From Sphagnum magellanicum (taxonomy: Eukaryota; Streptophyta; Sphagnopsida; Sphagnales; Sphagnaceae), in NCBI GenBank assembly GCA_021904315.1, contig CM038922.1:3881347-3945346 (forward strand): a stretch of 64,000 nucleotides of DNA, given 5' to 3'. The translations under genes and the position numbers were made by a program. Below are positions 23,440-35,000 of the stretch, piece by piece (position 1 is the stretch's first letter; each line of letters begins with the position of its first letter). Below the pieces are notes generated by a model. That model made no database searches. It was given only the letters and a program-made list of their open reading frames with translations, and was not told where the DNA came from.

Positions 23440-24960
23440 ATGTTTATATACATCAATTATAATAATTATTTTGTTTATGATTCCACTTGATATTAATAGT
23501 ACTTTTATTGTAATTAAATTCATTGATATGATTATTGTAATTAATATATAATTATTAATAAAAAGATATTTATTTATTTATTTATACATTAATTATAATA
23601 GACACATAATTTATAATTCAACTTAATTAATTATAATTTCAATTTTTTATCTTTTAAGAAATTAAAAAATTATAACTATAGTGAAATTAATTAATTTAAT
23701 TTTTATAATTGTAAGAATTACATTCTTATATATTAGAATATTTAATTGTTTACTTACAATATATAATTGTTATTATGTCATAAAAAATTTAAATAATTTT
23801 ACTGAAAATTTAAAATAATTATATAATTTTTTTACTTATAATTTAGTATTGATTATATAAAATGAATAAATAATATTCAAACATAAATTTTCACATCAAT
23901 TAAAATGCTAGTTCTTAATCATAAAAAATAACTATTGTATTTACAACACTATGTCTTAATAATAATAGTTAAATTTTATATCCTAATTGAAAAGTTATGT
24001 CCTATAGTTAAAGATTTTTATTTCAGAATTTTATAATCATCTTAAAATAATGAGCAAAGTTGTTGTAATTATTGTATTTAAAAAAAAAGATACATTAAAA
24101 TAATTGTATGTAATACTCATTATTTACTTATTTACAGTAAATTTTTAATATAAAAATATAATTTTTAATAATAATAATAATAATTCTATAATAACATAAA
24201 ATCATTTTAATTACTTAATTTATTTGTAAGCTAGAATTACAATACTTGAATAATTAATTGATAATTAAACTTCATTATTACAATTTATAAATTATAAATT
24301 TAATTCTTATTTAATTTTCTAGAATAATCATAATTTAATTACTGTAATTAATGTTACATTACTTTAAATCATTGTAATTATTTCATATAGGAACTAATTA
24401 TAGTAAATTCATATTTATTTATTTTTTAATTGAACATAATTATGCATAATATGTAATTTATAACTTTAAATCTGAATTAAAAATTTGGAAAAACTATAAT
24501 GTAATAAAATTAATTATTGTAATGATTATAATTGCAGGAATTATTATACAATAATTTTTTGAAAGAAGATAATTCTGTAATTATTTATTTATGATAAATA
24601 TTTTATAGTAATATTACAGTAATTAAAAAATATCAATATATGTTCATCAAATTATTGTATTCATAATTATTAATTACCAATAGGAAAAAAAACATTTACT
24701 TGACCAACAAATTTTTTAACAATAATAAATGTAATTATGTAATAATTATAGTAATTAATTTAATGTTCATTTTAAAATAAATAATTAATTAATTAATCTG
24801 TGAGTTATGTATTGACAAGTTGTGAGTAATTAAATAGCTAATTAGTTAAATATTTAATATTTAATAATTATTTAAATAGTTGATAATGAATATTTAATAT
24901 TTGTAGTGTATAGTTTATATTTTAAATATATATTAAATATAATAATTATTAATTAAATGA
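23440..24960. other. Extremely A+T-rich block
   Basis: About 1.5 kb made almost only of A and T, with recurring TAATTAT, TTGTAATTA and AATAAT words and no ORF of note. Borders are gradual. I see no gene, LTR or terminal repeat in it. Confidence 0.85.
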
Positions 24961-25224
24961 TTATCTAATTATTTAGTGAACCATGTACTTGAATTCTTTT
25001 GAAATCTAAAAAACTAAGAAAAAAAGCATGAGGAAAGTTTTGAAATTGCAACTTAGTTTGTAAGGAAATTGCAACTTCAAAACTTATCTCATATTGTTTG
25101 TTCTCCATTCCTAGTTTGAACATTATATAAACAAGGGGTGTGGTCATTCAATTTCACATTAAAAAATGTGTGCACATGGGATAAGCCATTCAAAAGGCTT
25201 GCCCAAAATGAAAAAAAAAATTAT

Positions 25225-25450
25225 GCACAATTTTAAACTACGTACTTATCTATTTATTTAAGTAGGTGCCTAGCTTAACCTACCCAGCTAAGTTAACTTA
25301 TGTACTTACCTATTTGAGTATTTACTTATATAAGTAGGTATTTAGTCTAGGAAAGTAGGACCTACCTACCTACCTTCTTATTTAAGTAAGTAGGTAGATA
25401 TTTAACTTAAGTTTGTAGGCACTTACTTATGTGCCTACCTATGTACCAGT
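25225..25450. repeat. Degenerate TAGG/CCTA tract 1
   Basis: Dense mix of AAGTAGGTA, CCTACCTACC and ACTTACCTATTT. Same word set as the tracts at 41320-41610, 46600-47345 and 47540-47640. The words are self-complementary (TAGGTA against TACCTA). Confidence 0.7.
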
Positions 25451-28308
25451 TAACTTAATATTAATATTATATATTAAATTCATTTTAAAATGTCATGTGG
25501 CATATTACAATAGGCCATGTGTCATAATATAAATCATCCAAGCATGTGAATTGAACGTCCCAAATTATTTCAAAATAATAATAATATTTTATTTTAAATA
25601 ATTAAATATTGGGACACGTGGTAGCACATCATTTGCTAGTAATAGTGACCAAAATAGTCACATATTAATCGCATGTGACAATATGTATACAATGGAGTCA
25701 AAGGATGAACTTGTATTTATTGATTTTTTTGTTCATCCAATACCTTTATCATTTGCAACTAATATCACATGGGACTTGTCCAGGTGATTAAAGGGATTTT
25801 AATTGCATATGTTGTTTACGACTAAAATTTAGTTGTAAAAACTAATCGAAAATAAGTGTTTTTCTTTTAGTGGGAGTTTTTGGGACACCTTAGATGCTAT
25901 TTACCAATCCGATAGTAACTACTCATGTAAACAGGATTGCAGATTGACCATCAACGAATTCAATAGCTATGGGAAGGTACAGAAGTACAGATGCTGAAAA
26001 TTCAAGAGGAGGATATTGAAAACCATTTGTTGTAACTGCAAGAATCCCCGATCACATAAATGGCCATGCTATGAGGCCAAACAAGGTAGCTCTTAAATAC
26101 CTTGACTTAAAAAAAAATGTTGACCCAAATGTTCATGTTAAAGTGTTCAATTCTGCAATGAAGGCAAATGCAAAAACTTTTGAAGAGTATCATCAATGTG
26201 TTAAACTATACGCTAAAAGATATAGCATTGAACTGGTGTCATAATTACATGTCAAAATTTCCAAACTATATTTTTTCAGAGCTTACACAAGCATTTTGCA
26301 AATGTCATTGCAAAACTCAAAATGGTGAATAAATATACATGGAGTTAAAGAACATGAAGCAAGAGGAGACTAAGAGGGTGGAGGTTTATTATGAACGGAT
26401 TCATAAGTTAGTTCATGGTTTATAAATACCAACCATAAATAATTTTTTAACTACTATGTTTAGGGCGGGCTTGTAATCATACCTCAGAATTGCAATTGCA
26501 AGGATGAAGCAATCAACATTACAACAACATAAGGAGACGGCGATGTTGTGTGAAAAAGGAATGACTATTACTGAAGCAAGGAGCACAATTTTAGTACCAT
26601 AAAGTATTAAATAGGTAGCACCACCAAAAACGAAAAATAATACATGGAAGACTTACAAGTATTACACAAATTGTGAAATGATTAATCATAATGTGGAAAA
26701 CATGCAAAAAGAAGGAGTATACTGTAGTGGTAGCCACATAGGTAACACAACAAAGTCAAAAACCACATAAGACATCTTCATATGCATGCCACATCTGTGG
26801 TTTGAATGGACGTAAAATGATAGATTGCTCAAAGTTTACAAAGATGTGGTACATGTTTCATAAGAAATCTATGATAATAGTAGAAGTTCAACTTGTTGTT
26901 AAGATATAAACAATCACTATAGATGTGAATGTGGTGGATGTTATTGTTACAACAAGAAGTAAGGCAACTAAAGAACAAGTGTTCAAGGATAAAGAGCCAA
27001 GGAAAGTAAGGAGTGTTGTTGACTAGGAGAAAGAAGGACGGTTGAAGAAGTCAATGGAGGAGATAATTAAATAGATTCAAAATAGAAACCCAAATAGAGG
27101 GGCCATCCACATCCATAGAGGGATGGAACACAACCTGGCTAAATATGCCAAATATTACTCCTATAGAAGCATAGAAATATCAAAAGGTAGTGAATTCACA
27201 AGAAAAATGATTACAATAGAAGAAATTTTTTTGGACATTGGTAAACAAATGCTAAAAACAAGTTATACTTTAAACTTGGGACATTTATTTAAAATAATTT
27301 GTAAGTTAAAAAGGTATCTTTGGTAGAAGCTAAAACCAAAAAAAACTCAGAATCTAAGCAAAGTAACCATAAAGAAACAAGTTAGTTCTTCAATACTAGA
27401 AGTAGGGACAGCTGCTATAACAATAGATAATCATATGGCATTATTCAAATATAGGTTGGGAAGAATACAATAGAGGATGTGTTGTTAGATGTTGGTTCTA
27501 AAGTTAATATCAACATACAATAATTGAGATTGAGGTGGGTTTCTAAAGCCTAAACCTGCACCATATAATTTGAGAATGGCAAATCAACCAACCACAAAAC
27601 CAATGGGTTTGATTAGAGATCTAAAAATATATGTTCACGACATTCTTTACATAACTACGTTTACAATACTTCAAAACAATGTGGTAGATTCTAGTTAATC
27701 CATGTTGTTGGGGAGACCATGGTTGAGAGATGTTAGAGTGGCACATGATTAAGGGAGTAACATTGTTACCATACATGGAATTAACAATTAGAACAATTAC
27801 AGTCACCAAGTGTTTTGGAGGTGAAGTGAAAAGACCAAAAGTGTTAATGTGCTACAACTATCAAAATGGTATCACAAATGAAGAAGAAGATATCATCTTT
27901 ACTACAAAGCCAGAATTGTTTTCAATATGAATAATTAATTTACTTGAAACAATTCAATCTGTGAAAAACACAAATGTGGAAATCATGGATAATAGTGTGA
28001 AGACTAATAATTCAAAGCTTAAATCCATGGTATAGAACATAGAAAAGAAAAAAAATAGTAATAGATATGAACCAAAAGTAACTATAGAAGATAAAATGTA
28101 TCTAGACATGTACTATTGTCATCAACCAAGGAATGTTGCAGTGGATGAAACTCTAGCAAAAATCAAAGCACGAGAATTGCAGATAGTTAGATGGATGTTA
28201 ATTAAAGATTAACAATTGATGAGGCTCAACTTGGGAATTAATGCAAAACTAGAGCTGGTGAAGATTAATACATAGTTGGAGACAAGGAAATTATTGGAAG
28301 TGGAATAG

Positions 28309-28920
28309 GTGTTGAAGGAGTTCAAAGACGTTTTTGTGTGGACATACAAAGATCTAAAAAGGATTCCACCAAAGTTGGCACAACATAGAATTGAATTAGA
28401 TATTACTATGCCACTAACACATCAAACCAGGTACATATTAAATCCAAACTATGTAACAACAATCAAACAAGATATTGATAAATTGTTAGCAGTTGGATTC
28501 ACTCAATCTATAAAGGAGGCTACATGGTTGTCACCCATAATAATTTCTAAAAAGAATGGTAAACTAAAAATATATATAGATTTCAAAAAACTAAATGCAA
28601 CCACAAAAAAGGATCTATACCCATTACCTTTTACAAATGAAGTTTTGAACACAATAGCAAGGTATAAAGCATATTCCTTCTTAAATGGGTATTTAGGATA
28701 TCAAATTTCTATAGCTCCAAAGGACAGATACAAGACTGCATTTGTTATAGATTAGGGAGCTTTTATATGGAAGGTGATGTCATTGGAGTTAAAAATGGGC
28801 CTCCAACATATCAAAGAGTTGTTACCAAAACATTCAGAAAATATTTGAACAATTTTATGAAAATATTTTTGGATGACTTTAAAGTGTACAATGACATGGA
28901 CAATCAGTCATCTACAAAAG
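28309..28920 (+). pseudogene. Ty3-gypsy reverse transcriptase
   Basis: An open stretch of 148 codons (28309-28755) carries FKDVFVWTYKDL, IELDITMPLTHQTRYILNP, WLSPIIISKKNGKLKIYIDF, KLNATTKKDLYPLPF and SIAPKDRYKTAF, the fingers and palm of a gypsy RT. After a stop it continues to IFLDDFKVYND near 28865, where the family usually has Y-x-D-D; here it is Phe-Leu-Asp-Asp. It is part of the element at 25930-30990. Confidence 0.9.
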
Positions 28921-29284
28921 CTCATATTTTGTTTTAAAAAATGGAAAGAATATGGCATTAGTCTGAATCCAAATAAATGCGCATTCATGGTATTTTCAAG
29001 AATGAACTTGGGTTTTATTACTTCCAAATAAGGGAAACCACTAGATCCAAACAAAATACAAGCAATAGTAAACATGCCACCACCTAAGAATCCACAACTA
29101 ATTCAAGTATTCAATGGTATGGCACAAATTTACAAATGCTTTATAAAAACTTTTGTTGCTATTATGGCACCATCTACTAAGTTGACTAGAAAAAGAGAGA
29201 CTTTTCTTTAAACAAAGGAATGTCTGAATGTTTGGGAGTTGATCACATAAAAGTATATTGAAGCACCGATATTGATATCACCAA

Positions 29285-29772
29285 ACTGGTAGGTGGAGTT
29301 TCATGTTCATATAGATGCATCATTACTAGTTGTAGGAGCTATGTTGTCTTAGAATTTGACAGGGAAGAGTGATCAACAAGTGGTGTATGCTTCTATACTT
29401 TTGAATAAAGCATAATAGAATTATAGCACAACCCAAAGAGAAGCTTTAGTAATGGTTTTTGCTTTGCACAAGTTCAGACATTATTTGCTAGGTCATAAGT
29501 TTGTCTTTTATGTAGATCATATGTCATTGGTCTATTTGGTCAACAAACCATAGGTTTTAGAGAAAATTGCTAGGTGGATGTTATTGTTTTTAAAATATGA
29601 TTTCATAATAGTGTATAATTTAGGCAGAATTCATGTAGTTGCGGTTGCATTGTTTGGACTACCAAACATTATAGAACCCACAAGTGTGTTTGATCAAACC
29701 ATAGATGCAAGTTTGTTTTACATAGAATCTAAATGGCTCAATGATGTAAAAGAATTTTTGAGAACAAGATAG
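29285..29772 (+). pseudogene. Ty3-gypsy RNase H
   Basis: Reads VEFHVHIDASLLVVGAMLS, QQVVYASILLNKA, NYSTTQREALVMVFALHKF, HYLLGHKFVFYVDHMSLVYL and WMLLFLKYDFIIVYNLGRIH. The catalytic Asp (HIDAS), Glu (QREAL) and Asp (YVDH) are present, but in-frame stops interrupt the frame. Confidence 0.85.
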
Positions 29773-29799
29773 ATTAAAGGAACATTATATGTACAACAG

Positions 29800-30990
29800 A
29801 AGCAACGATTGGTAAGGAGAGTAAAGTTTTTCACACTAAAGAATGGTGAATTGTACAAAATGGGCCAAAACAACAAATTGTGAAAATGTTTGACAATTAC
29901 AAAAGCATAAATGGTGATGACAAAACTACATGAAGGACCATTAAGAGGTCATTTTGCAACCAAAATCACACAAAAAAAGATATTAGATGCAAGATATTGG
30001 TGGCCAACTCTATACAAAGATGTGAATGATTACTACAAATCTTGTGATGCATGCCAAAGAATAGGAAGATTGGCAATTCAAAGTCTTGCGAAGCTGGTCA
30101 CAAGTTTTCCAGAGGAACCATTTATGAAATGCCCAGGATTTGATTTTGTGGGGCCAATTAAGCCAACAAGCAAATATATAGGAAAAAAATACATTCTTGT
30201 AGCCACAATTATGTACCAAGTAGGTGGAAACAAAAACATTGAAAACTAATACTACAACAATAATAACAAATTTTTTGTATGAATGCATATTAACTGGGTT
30301 TGGATGTCCTTTGATTATAGTCATAGAGCAGGGAGTTCGTTTCATTAATGATGTTATCAAGTATTTGACAGATCATTTTCTTTTGAAACATTTGAGTTCT
30401 ATAACTTATTATCTTCAATGGAATGGGTAGGTTGAGTCTACTAACGAGGTACTTGGGACACTTTTGACCAAATTAGTGAAAATATAACAAATTAGGATGA
30501 ACATCTGTCAACAATGTTATTTTCATACATAACTGCATATAAAGTAGCAATAAGGTACACACCATATCAATTAGTGTATGGATTACATCCATTGATGCCC
30601 ACAAAATACATAGTGCCAGTTGTTAGTGGTATTTAGAGAGACAATATTTTAGTGAAAATTTTAACTAGTAAAGTTTCAAAATTAGAGAAGTTGCAGGAGG
30701 CTAGGATGCAAGCTATAGAAACTATCAGTATTCAACAAGGGAATAAAACATTATGGAGTTAATAAAAGAATCTAGAAAATCAGTTCAATTTTGGTGATTA
30801 TTATTTGTGGTTTCCAAAGGGAAATAAGTCACACCCAGGGAAGTTTACTAAGAAATGGTTTGGACCATATAAAATACAATATTTGTTGCCAAATAACACT
30901 ATGTTATTAGCGACAATTGAGAAGTGTGAGTCTGATCTTGTGTTGGTCAATGTGAATAAACTCCAAACCATACAAATACATGGAATTTGA
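29800..30990 (+). pseudogene. Ty3-gypsy integrase
   Basis: The zinc-binding His/Cys box is in 29911-30249 (HEGPLRGHFA, then CDACQRIG), followed by the core (FDFVGPIKP). The second acidic site reads IEQGVRF instead of the usual DQG, and the ESTNEVLG block is behind a stop. The C-terminal end at 30805-30990 (KWFGPYKIQYLLPNNT, then VNVNKLQ) is well kept. At least four breaks lie between these parts. Confidence 0.85.
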
Positions 30991-31339
30991 AGTTTAAAAA
31001 CAAAAGCAACATGTACCAATATATTAAGAATAGAGTGGAAATGGATTTCAAGAAGAGGATTCTAAGATGGAGGTGGAAGATAAAGACTATGTAACACAAA
31101 AACCACAGATGCAAGGTAATGAAAAAGAAAGAATGAATGGAAGATCCTGAGGTCAAAATAACATTAATTTTAAAACTTCAGATGATGAACAAATCATTGA
31201 ATGATAGTTATAGAAGTGAAGAATTGGTGTTTTTTCATGAAATGGACCATGAAGTACATAATTAAGATTTGTATTTGAGATTAGTGTATCAATGGTATCA
31301 ATTGATTCAGTCAATGTATTCATAGAGTTATTAAATGTA

Positions 31340-31445
31340 CGGGCATATCCAATAGATGTATCAGCACAATCAACAAAAATATCAATACAATCAACAAATG
31401 TGTTTAAACAATTAACAAATGTATTGGCATAATCAGCATAAGAGG
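31340..31445. repeat. Short degenerate tandem, about 24 bp
   Basis: Repeats of an AATCAACAAATGTAT/ATATCA-type unit, four or so copies, just downstream of the gypsy body. It may belong to its 3' noncoding region. Confidence 0.5.
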
Positions 31446-31449
31446 TATA

Positions 31450-34180
31450 GAAGAACGATGTGGAATTAATATAGCTAATGTAAAAGGACTATGGATGTAG
31501 AGCAGTTGAAAGATGAGATCTCAAGCGTTCATTCACAATGATGAAGTGACATGCTTCCACATGGCTATACAAGGGACACAAAAAGTGGTAGTGATGGGCC
31601 ATCATAATTTCAAGGATGAAGTGTTAATTAAAAGATGGTGAGCAAGCCAAAAAATAAATGGGACAAGTGAAAAACTCAAGGATGAAAATAAATGGAATAA
31701 CCGTTGAAAGTTGTTTTTGTTTGTTGTGGGAAGTTATGTGTTTTTTCAAAATTTTGGAGTTCGCAAAAACATGAGTACAAAAAGCACAATTGAAAAATTG
31801 CAGAGAGTAGCAAAGGAAAAGGAAACATAGAGAAGTGAACATAAATGGAAGCATGATGAGGAAGCAAAAGTGTTGAAAAAAAAAGAAAGAAAAGAAAAGT
31901 TGAGAGAGTTCTGAACATTCACAACTTTTGCATGAGTGTAATTCCTAAAGTGGGAGTGCACTTGGAAGTCATTGGGCTTCATCCCTTGCATTCTCCTCGA
32001 TTTATGAAAGTATGTTTCACACCTAAGCACATTCTTGGCCTCATGGGCCTTTGCACTTCACACTTTGTACACGAACCTAATGGTAGGGTTGCGACAATGC
32101 TCACTTGCTTTGCCTGCTTTGCCTTGTTTTATCCTGTTCTGCCTCACTTCATCTTACCTTATCTGCTCCCCCTTGCCCCTATCATACTATGATTTGATCC
32201 CTTTAGATCTTGAATGTTCAAATTACATAACTTGAGAATAAAAGAAGCCTTAACCCCTAAACCCTTAATTTCTTCCTTGGGGCACTTTTAAAACCCTAAA
32301 CCTTCACACACACACATGATCTCACTCATTCTTTCCCTTCCCTTTGCAACTACAGTGCTTATCTTGACACTCTGCTACTAATAGAGGCTAATAATGGTCG
32401 AGCTTTTACTTTGTTGTTTGTACTATTTTTTTGAACACTAGCTGGCCAACATTAGCCACCACCTTGGATGTAACAAATGCTTGTGGAGACGTGCTTCATC
32501 ATTGTGGCTGAAAGTACTATTACATGTATTATGAACTAGTTGAAGTCTAAATGCAAAATTTGATGAATAGTTGAAAAAGTGACATGGTGTCAAAGCTCTC
32601 TCACCCCCTTTTCTGCCGTAATTCAATGTAACTCTTTTGCAAGCTCAATAATCTCTCAACAATTCCAACTCATGGTTTTCTTGACACTATGAATCACTGC
32701 AATCACTTTCTCTCATAGCAATCAATTCCCCTTCTCTCTTTTAGCGTTCTTGGGCGACACATGGAGCACATAATCAAGTGACATGTCAAGTGTTATAATG
32801 GGGACATAGGACAACTTCAAATCCACATCATTCACTAAAATGGGTATTGCAACCTTGGTGCAACACCCCCAACATGTGGACCTATTGTAAAATTCAATTC
32901 TAAGAATGAACCAGAACCATTTGCTATGAACAAAATCCAAAAATAAACACTACACCATTCCAGAATCATTTACATGTAAAGCCAACAAAAGAGCCCCTAT
33001 GTTTGTAGATCTAGAGTTAGTCATTATGATGTTTTCATTTTGTTACACCTAGTGCTCAAACTATTTATTGTGTATTCTATTTTGATTTTTAGGTATTTTG
33101 TATTATTATGTTGAGTTTGATTTATGTACCATGGTTATGCTAAGAAGTTATTGGGCTTGAGATTTGTTGACATTACAATGGGTCACTTTACTTGTTTCTT
33201 TAAGGGGGCTTGGCCTTCCTTCAAGGATTCAACTTGTTGCCCGTGTTATCTTGGGATGTTGGGCTTTAATTGTCCTTGCACTTGTCAATTGGTTTCAATA
33301 GAATGATCACCTTATTCTTCTTGATGTGTTAATGCATGTCAAGATTCATATTTTTCCTTTCTAATTAGCACTACAAGATACCCACATTTTTCTCACCATT
33401 AGGTAGCAAGTCGATATTCTTATCACTAGAGACAACTTTCGGACCTTAATGAATGTTGTCGTAGCTAATCTGATTCACATGGACATGGTACAATATGCAT
33501 CATCTGCAACAACACATGCAACAACAATCACCTTTCAAGAAAAGGTACAATTACATGTAGAGCTCATATTAGGGGATGACTTCATTCCCCTTGCCATGAA
33601 GAGTTATAGTTGTTTTCATTCTTGTTTTGACTCCTTTTTGACTCCTTGTGCTTAGGCCATTGTAGCCCATCATTAATAATCCTCTTTAGTTTTTGCGATG
33701 CTTATTTCTTACTATCAACAAAGTGTGTCCATAGCTTTTCAACGTGTGCAAGCCATTGCAATTTTTTAACATGATGGTGCACTTGGGAGACATTCCTCAT
33801 CTCTTCCACACATTGCAGCTAGCGCACAATGTCAATAGTCGATTTGTGGCACATGACACCCTTTTAGTTTACAATTCTTCTTATTTTTATGTATTTGTTG
33901 TGTTCTCATTGTTTTCTCCTTTGGTGACTTGTTTTCTCCTCTTGTGGATGGGTCCCCATCCCTGGCTTTTTATTTACAGGGTTTTCCTTGAAATCCAGTT
34001 GTCTACTTTTCTACAATTGGGGATGTTCAAAAAGCGTTGGAAGTTGAATGGATTATGAGCGTGCTTATTGCAGGACCCCTGAAAAGGCCGCTACAAACTT
34101 GCAGGTTTCAGTGCTGCATCCTGAGGCTTCTGTGTAAACCTATCTTGGGAGGTTAACTGTTTTGGCCAGTTAGAACTGCT
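31450..34180. other. Gene-poor stretch without recognised elements
   Basis: Only short ORFs without family signatures lie here. Two AAACCCTAAACC-type telo-box words occur near 32260 and 32293, beside a CA microsatellite (about 32306-32316). I see no transposon domain. Confidence 0.4.
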
Positions 34181-34189
34181 GGTTTGAAT

Positions 34190-34570
34190 CCAGTTAGTAA
34201 AAATTGAACTGGAATCGGGTCTGGTTTCTAGACCTGGAATTGGGTTTAAACTGGAATGAGGAACTGGAATGGAACCCAAACTCAGTTTTCGAATTGGAAT
34301 AAAAAACCAAAAATGGAATTTTTTAGAGAAAAAAAGTCTGGAATTGAGGGCTAACCGTAGGTTAACTGGCAGTTAACTGTCAATTCCAGACAGAGTTACT
34401 CAAAACTGGAACACTATCCAGTCTGATTTCCAAAATCAAAACCAAAATTGAAACCTGAATTTATTTTTTTCAAGAACCAACCAGAAATGGACCTGGGGTT
34501 TCATTTTTGTGGAACCGGAACAGGGGCTATTCCAATTAATTTTTAAGCACTGGAACTGGAACTGCATAAA
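34190..34570. repeat. CTGGAA-rich degenerate repeat
   Basis: AACTGGAAT, CCTGGAATTGGG, AAACTGGAATGAGG, GAACTGGAATGGAAC, TCTGGAATTGAGG and ACTGGAACTGGAACTG recur irregularly, mixed with GTTAACTG words. It is noncoding on both strands. Confidence 0.6.
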
Positions 34571-34961
34571 AGTCAAGAGCAGCCCAACACTGGTGTAAAC
34601 CTGCCTGGAGCTATGTGAGCATGAGTTCACAAAGTGTAACATAAAAGTTAGGCTGGCAGATTGGGTTACTCTCTATTAACACCTCTTTCTTCAAAATAAC
34701 TTCACAATTCTTCGTGAATTTTTAAAAAAATTATGGAGGACACAGGATCCACACGAGAGGCCCTCACGTTTCACTCATGTTATTGCCGTTGTTCACAAGG
34801 GCTCAAACCTTTGAAGCCCCTGCAGTGCGTGCCTTACCCTACATAAGAAAAGGAGAGTGGTGTTGAAATTGGGGTCCAAAAACACCTTTGTATCAGCTGC
34901 AGTTGGAAGTCTCTTGAAATGCTGGAGAGAGAGAGAGAGAGCTTTATCTAGCAACGTACAG

Positions 34962-35000
34962 GGCCGAGTGGATTAAAGCGGCGGATTGCTTGTACCTAGA
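34962..35000 (+). pseudogene. Organellar trnS-GCU fragment (NUPT/NUMT)
   Basis: Bases 34962-34990 match the D-arm and anticodon-stem start of plastid-type trnS-GCU (GGCYGAGTGGAYTAAAGCGG then CGGATTGCT). The anticodon loop and the 3' half are missing: the sequence jumps to TGTACCTAG. This is a small nuclear insertion of organellar DNA, not a working tRNA gene. Confidence 0.6.

Larger units (their letters stand above)
25930..30990 (+). mobile_element. Degenerate Ty3-gypsy retrotransposon body
   Basis: Domain order is gag, protease, reverse transcriptase, RNase H, integrase (RT before IN), which defines Ty3-gypsy. It has a gag capsid-like stretch (about 26100-26660), a zinc knuckle near 26788-26830 (CHICGLNGRKMIDC, His changed to Arg), a protease-like IEDVLLDVGSKVNI near 27475-27515, RT, RNase H and integrase as listed separately. 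Many stops and frameshifts break every domain, so the copy is old and inactive. Flanking LTRs, primer-binding site and target duplication were not found, so the ends are those of the coding body only. Confidence 0.85.

Noticed and set aside
34962..35000. A working tRNA-Ser gene
   Set aside because: Only the 5' half is present. The anticodon loop, T-arm and acceptor 3' strand are missing.
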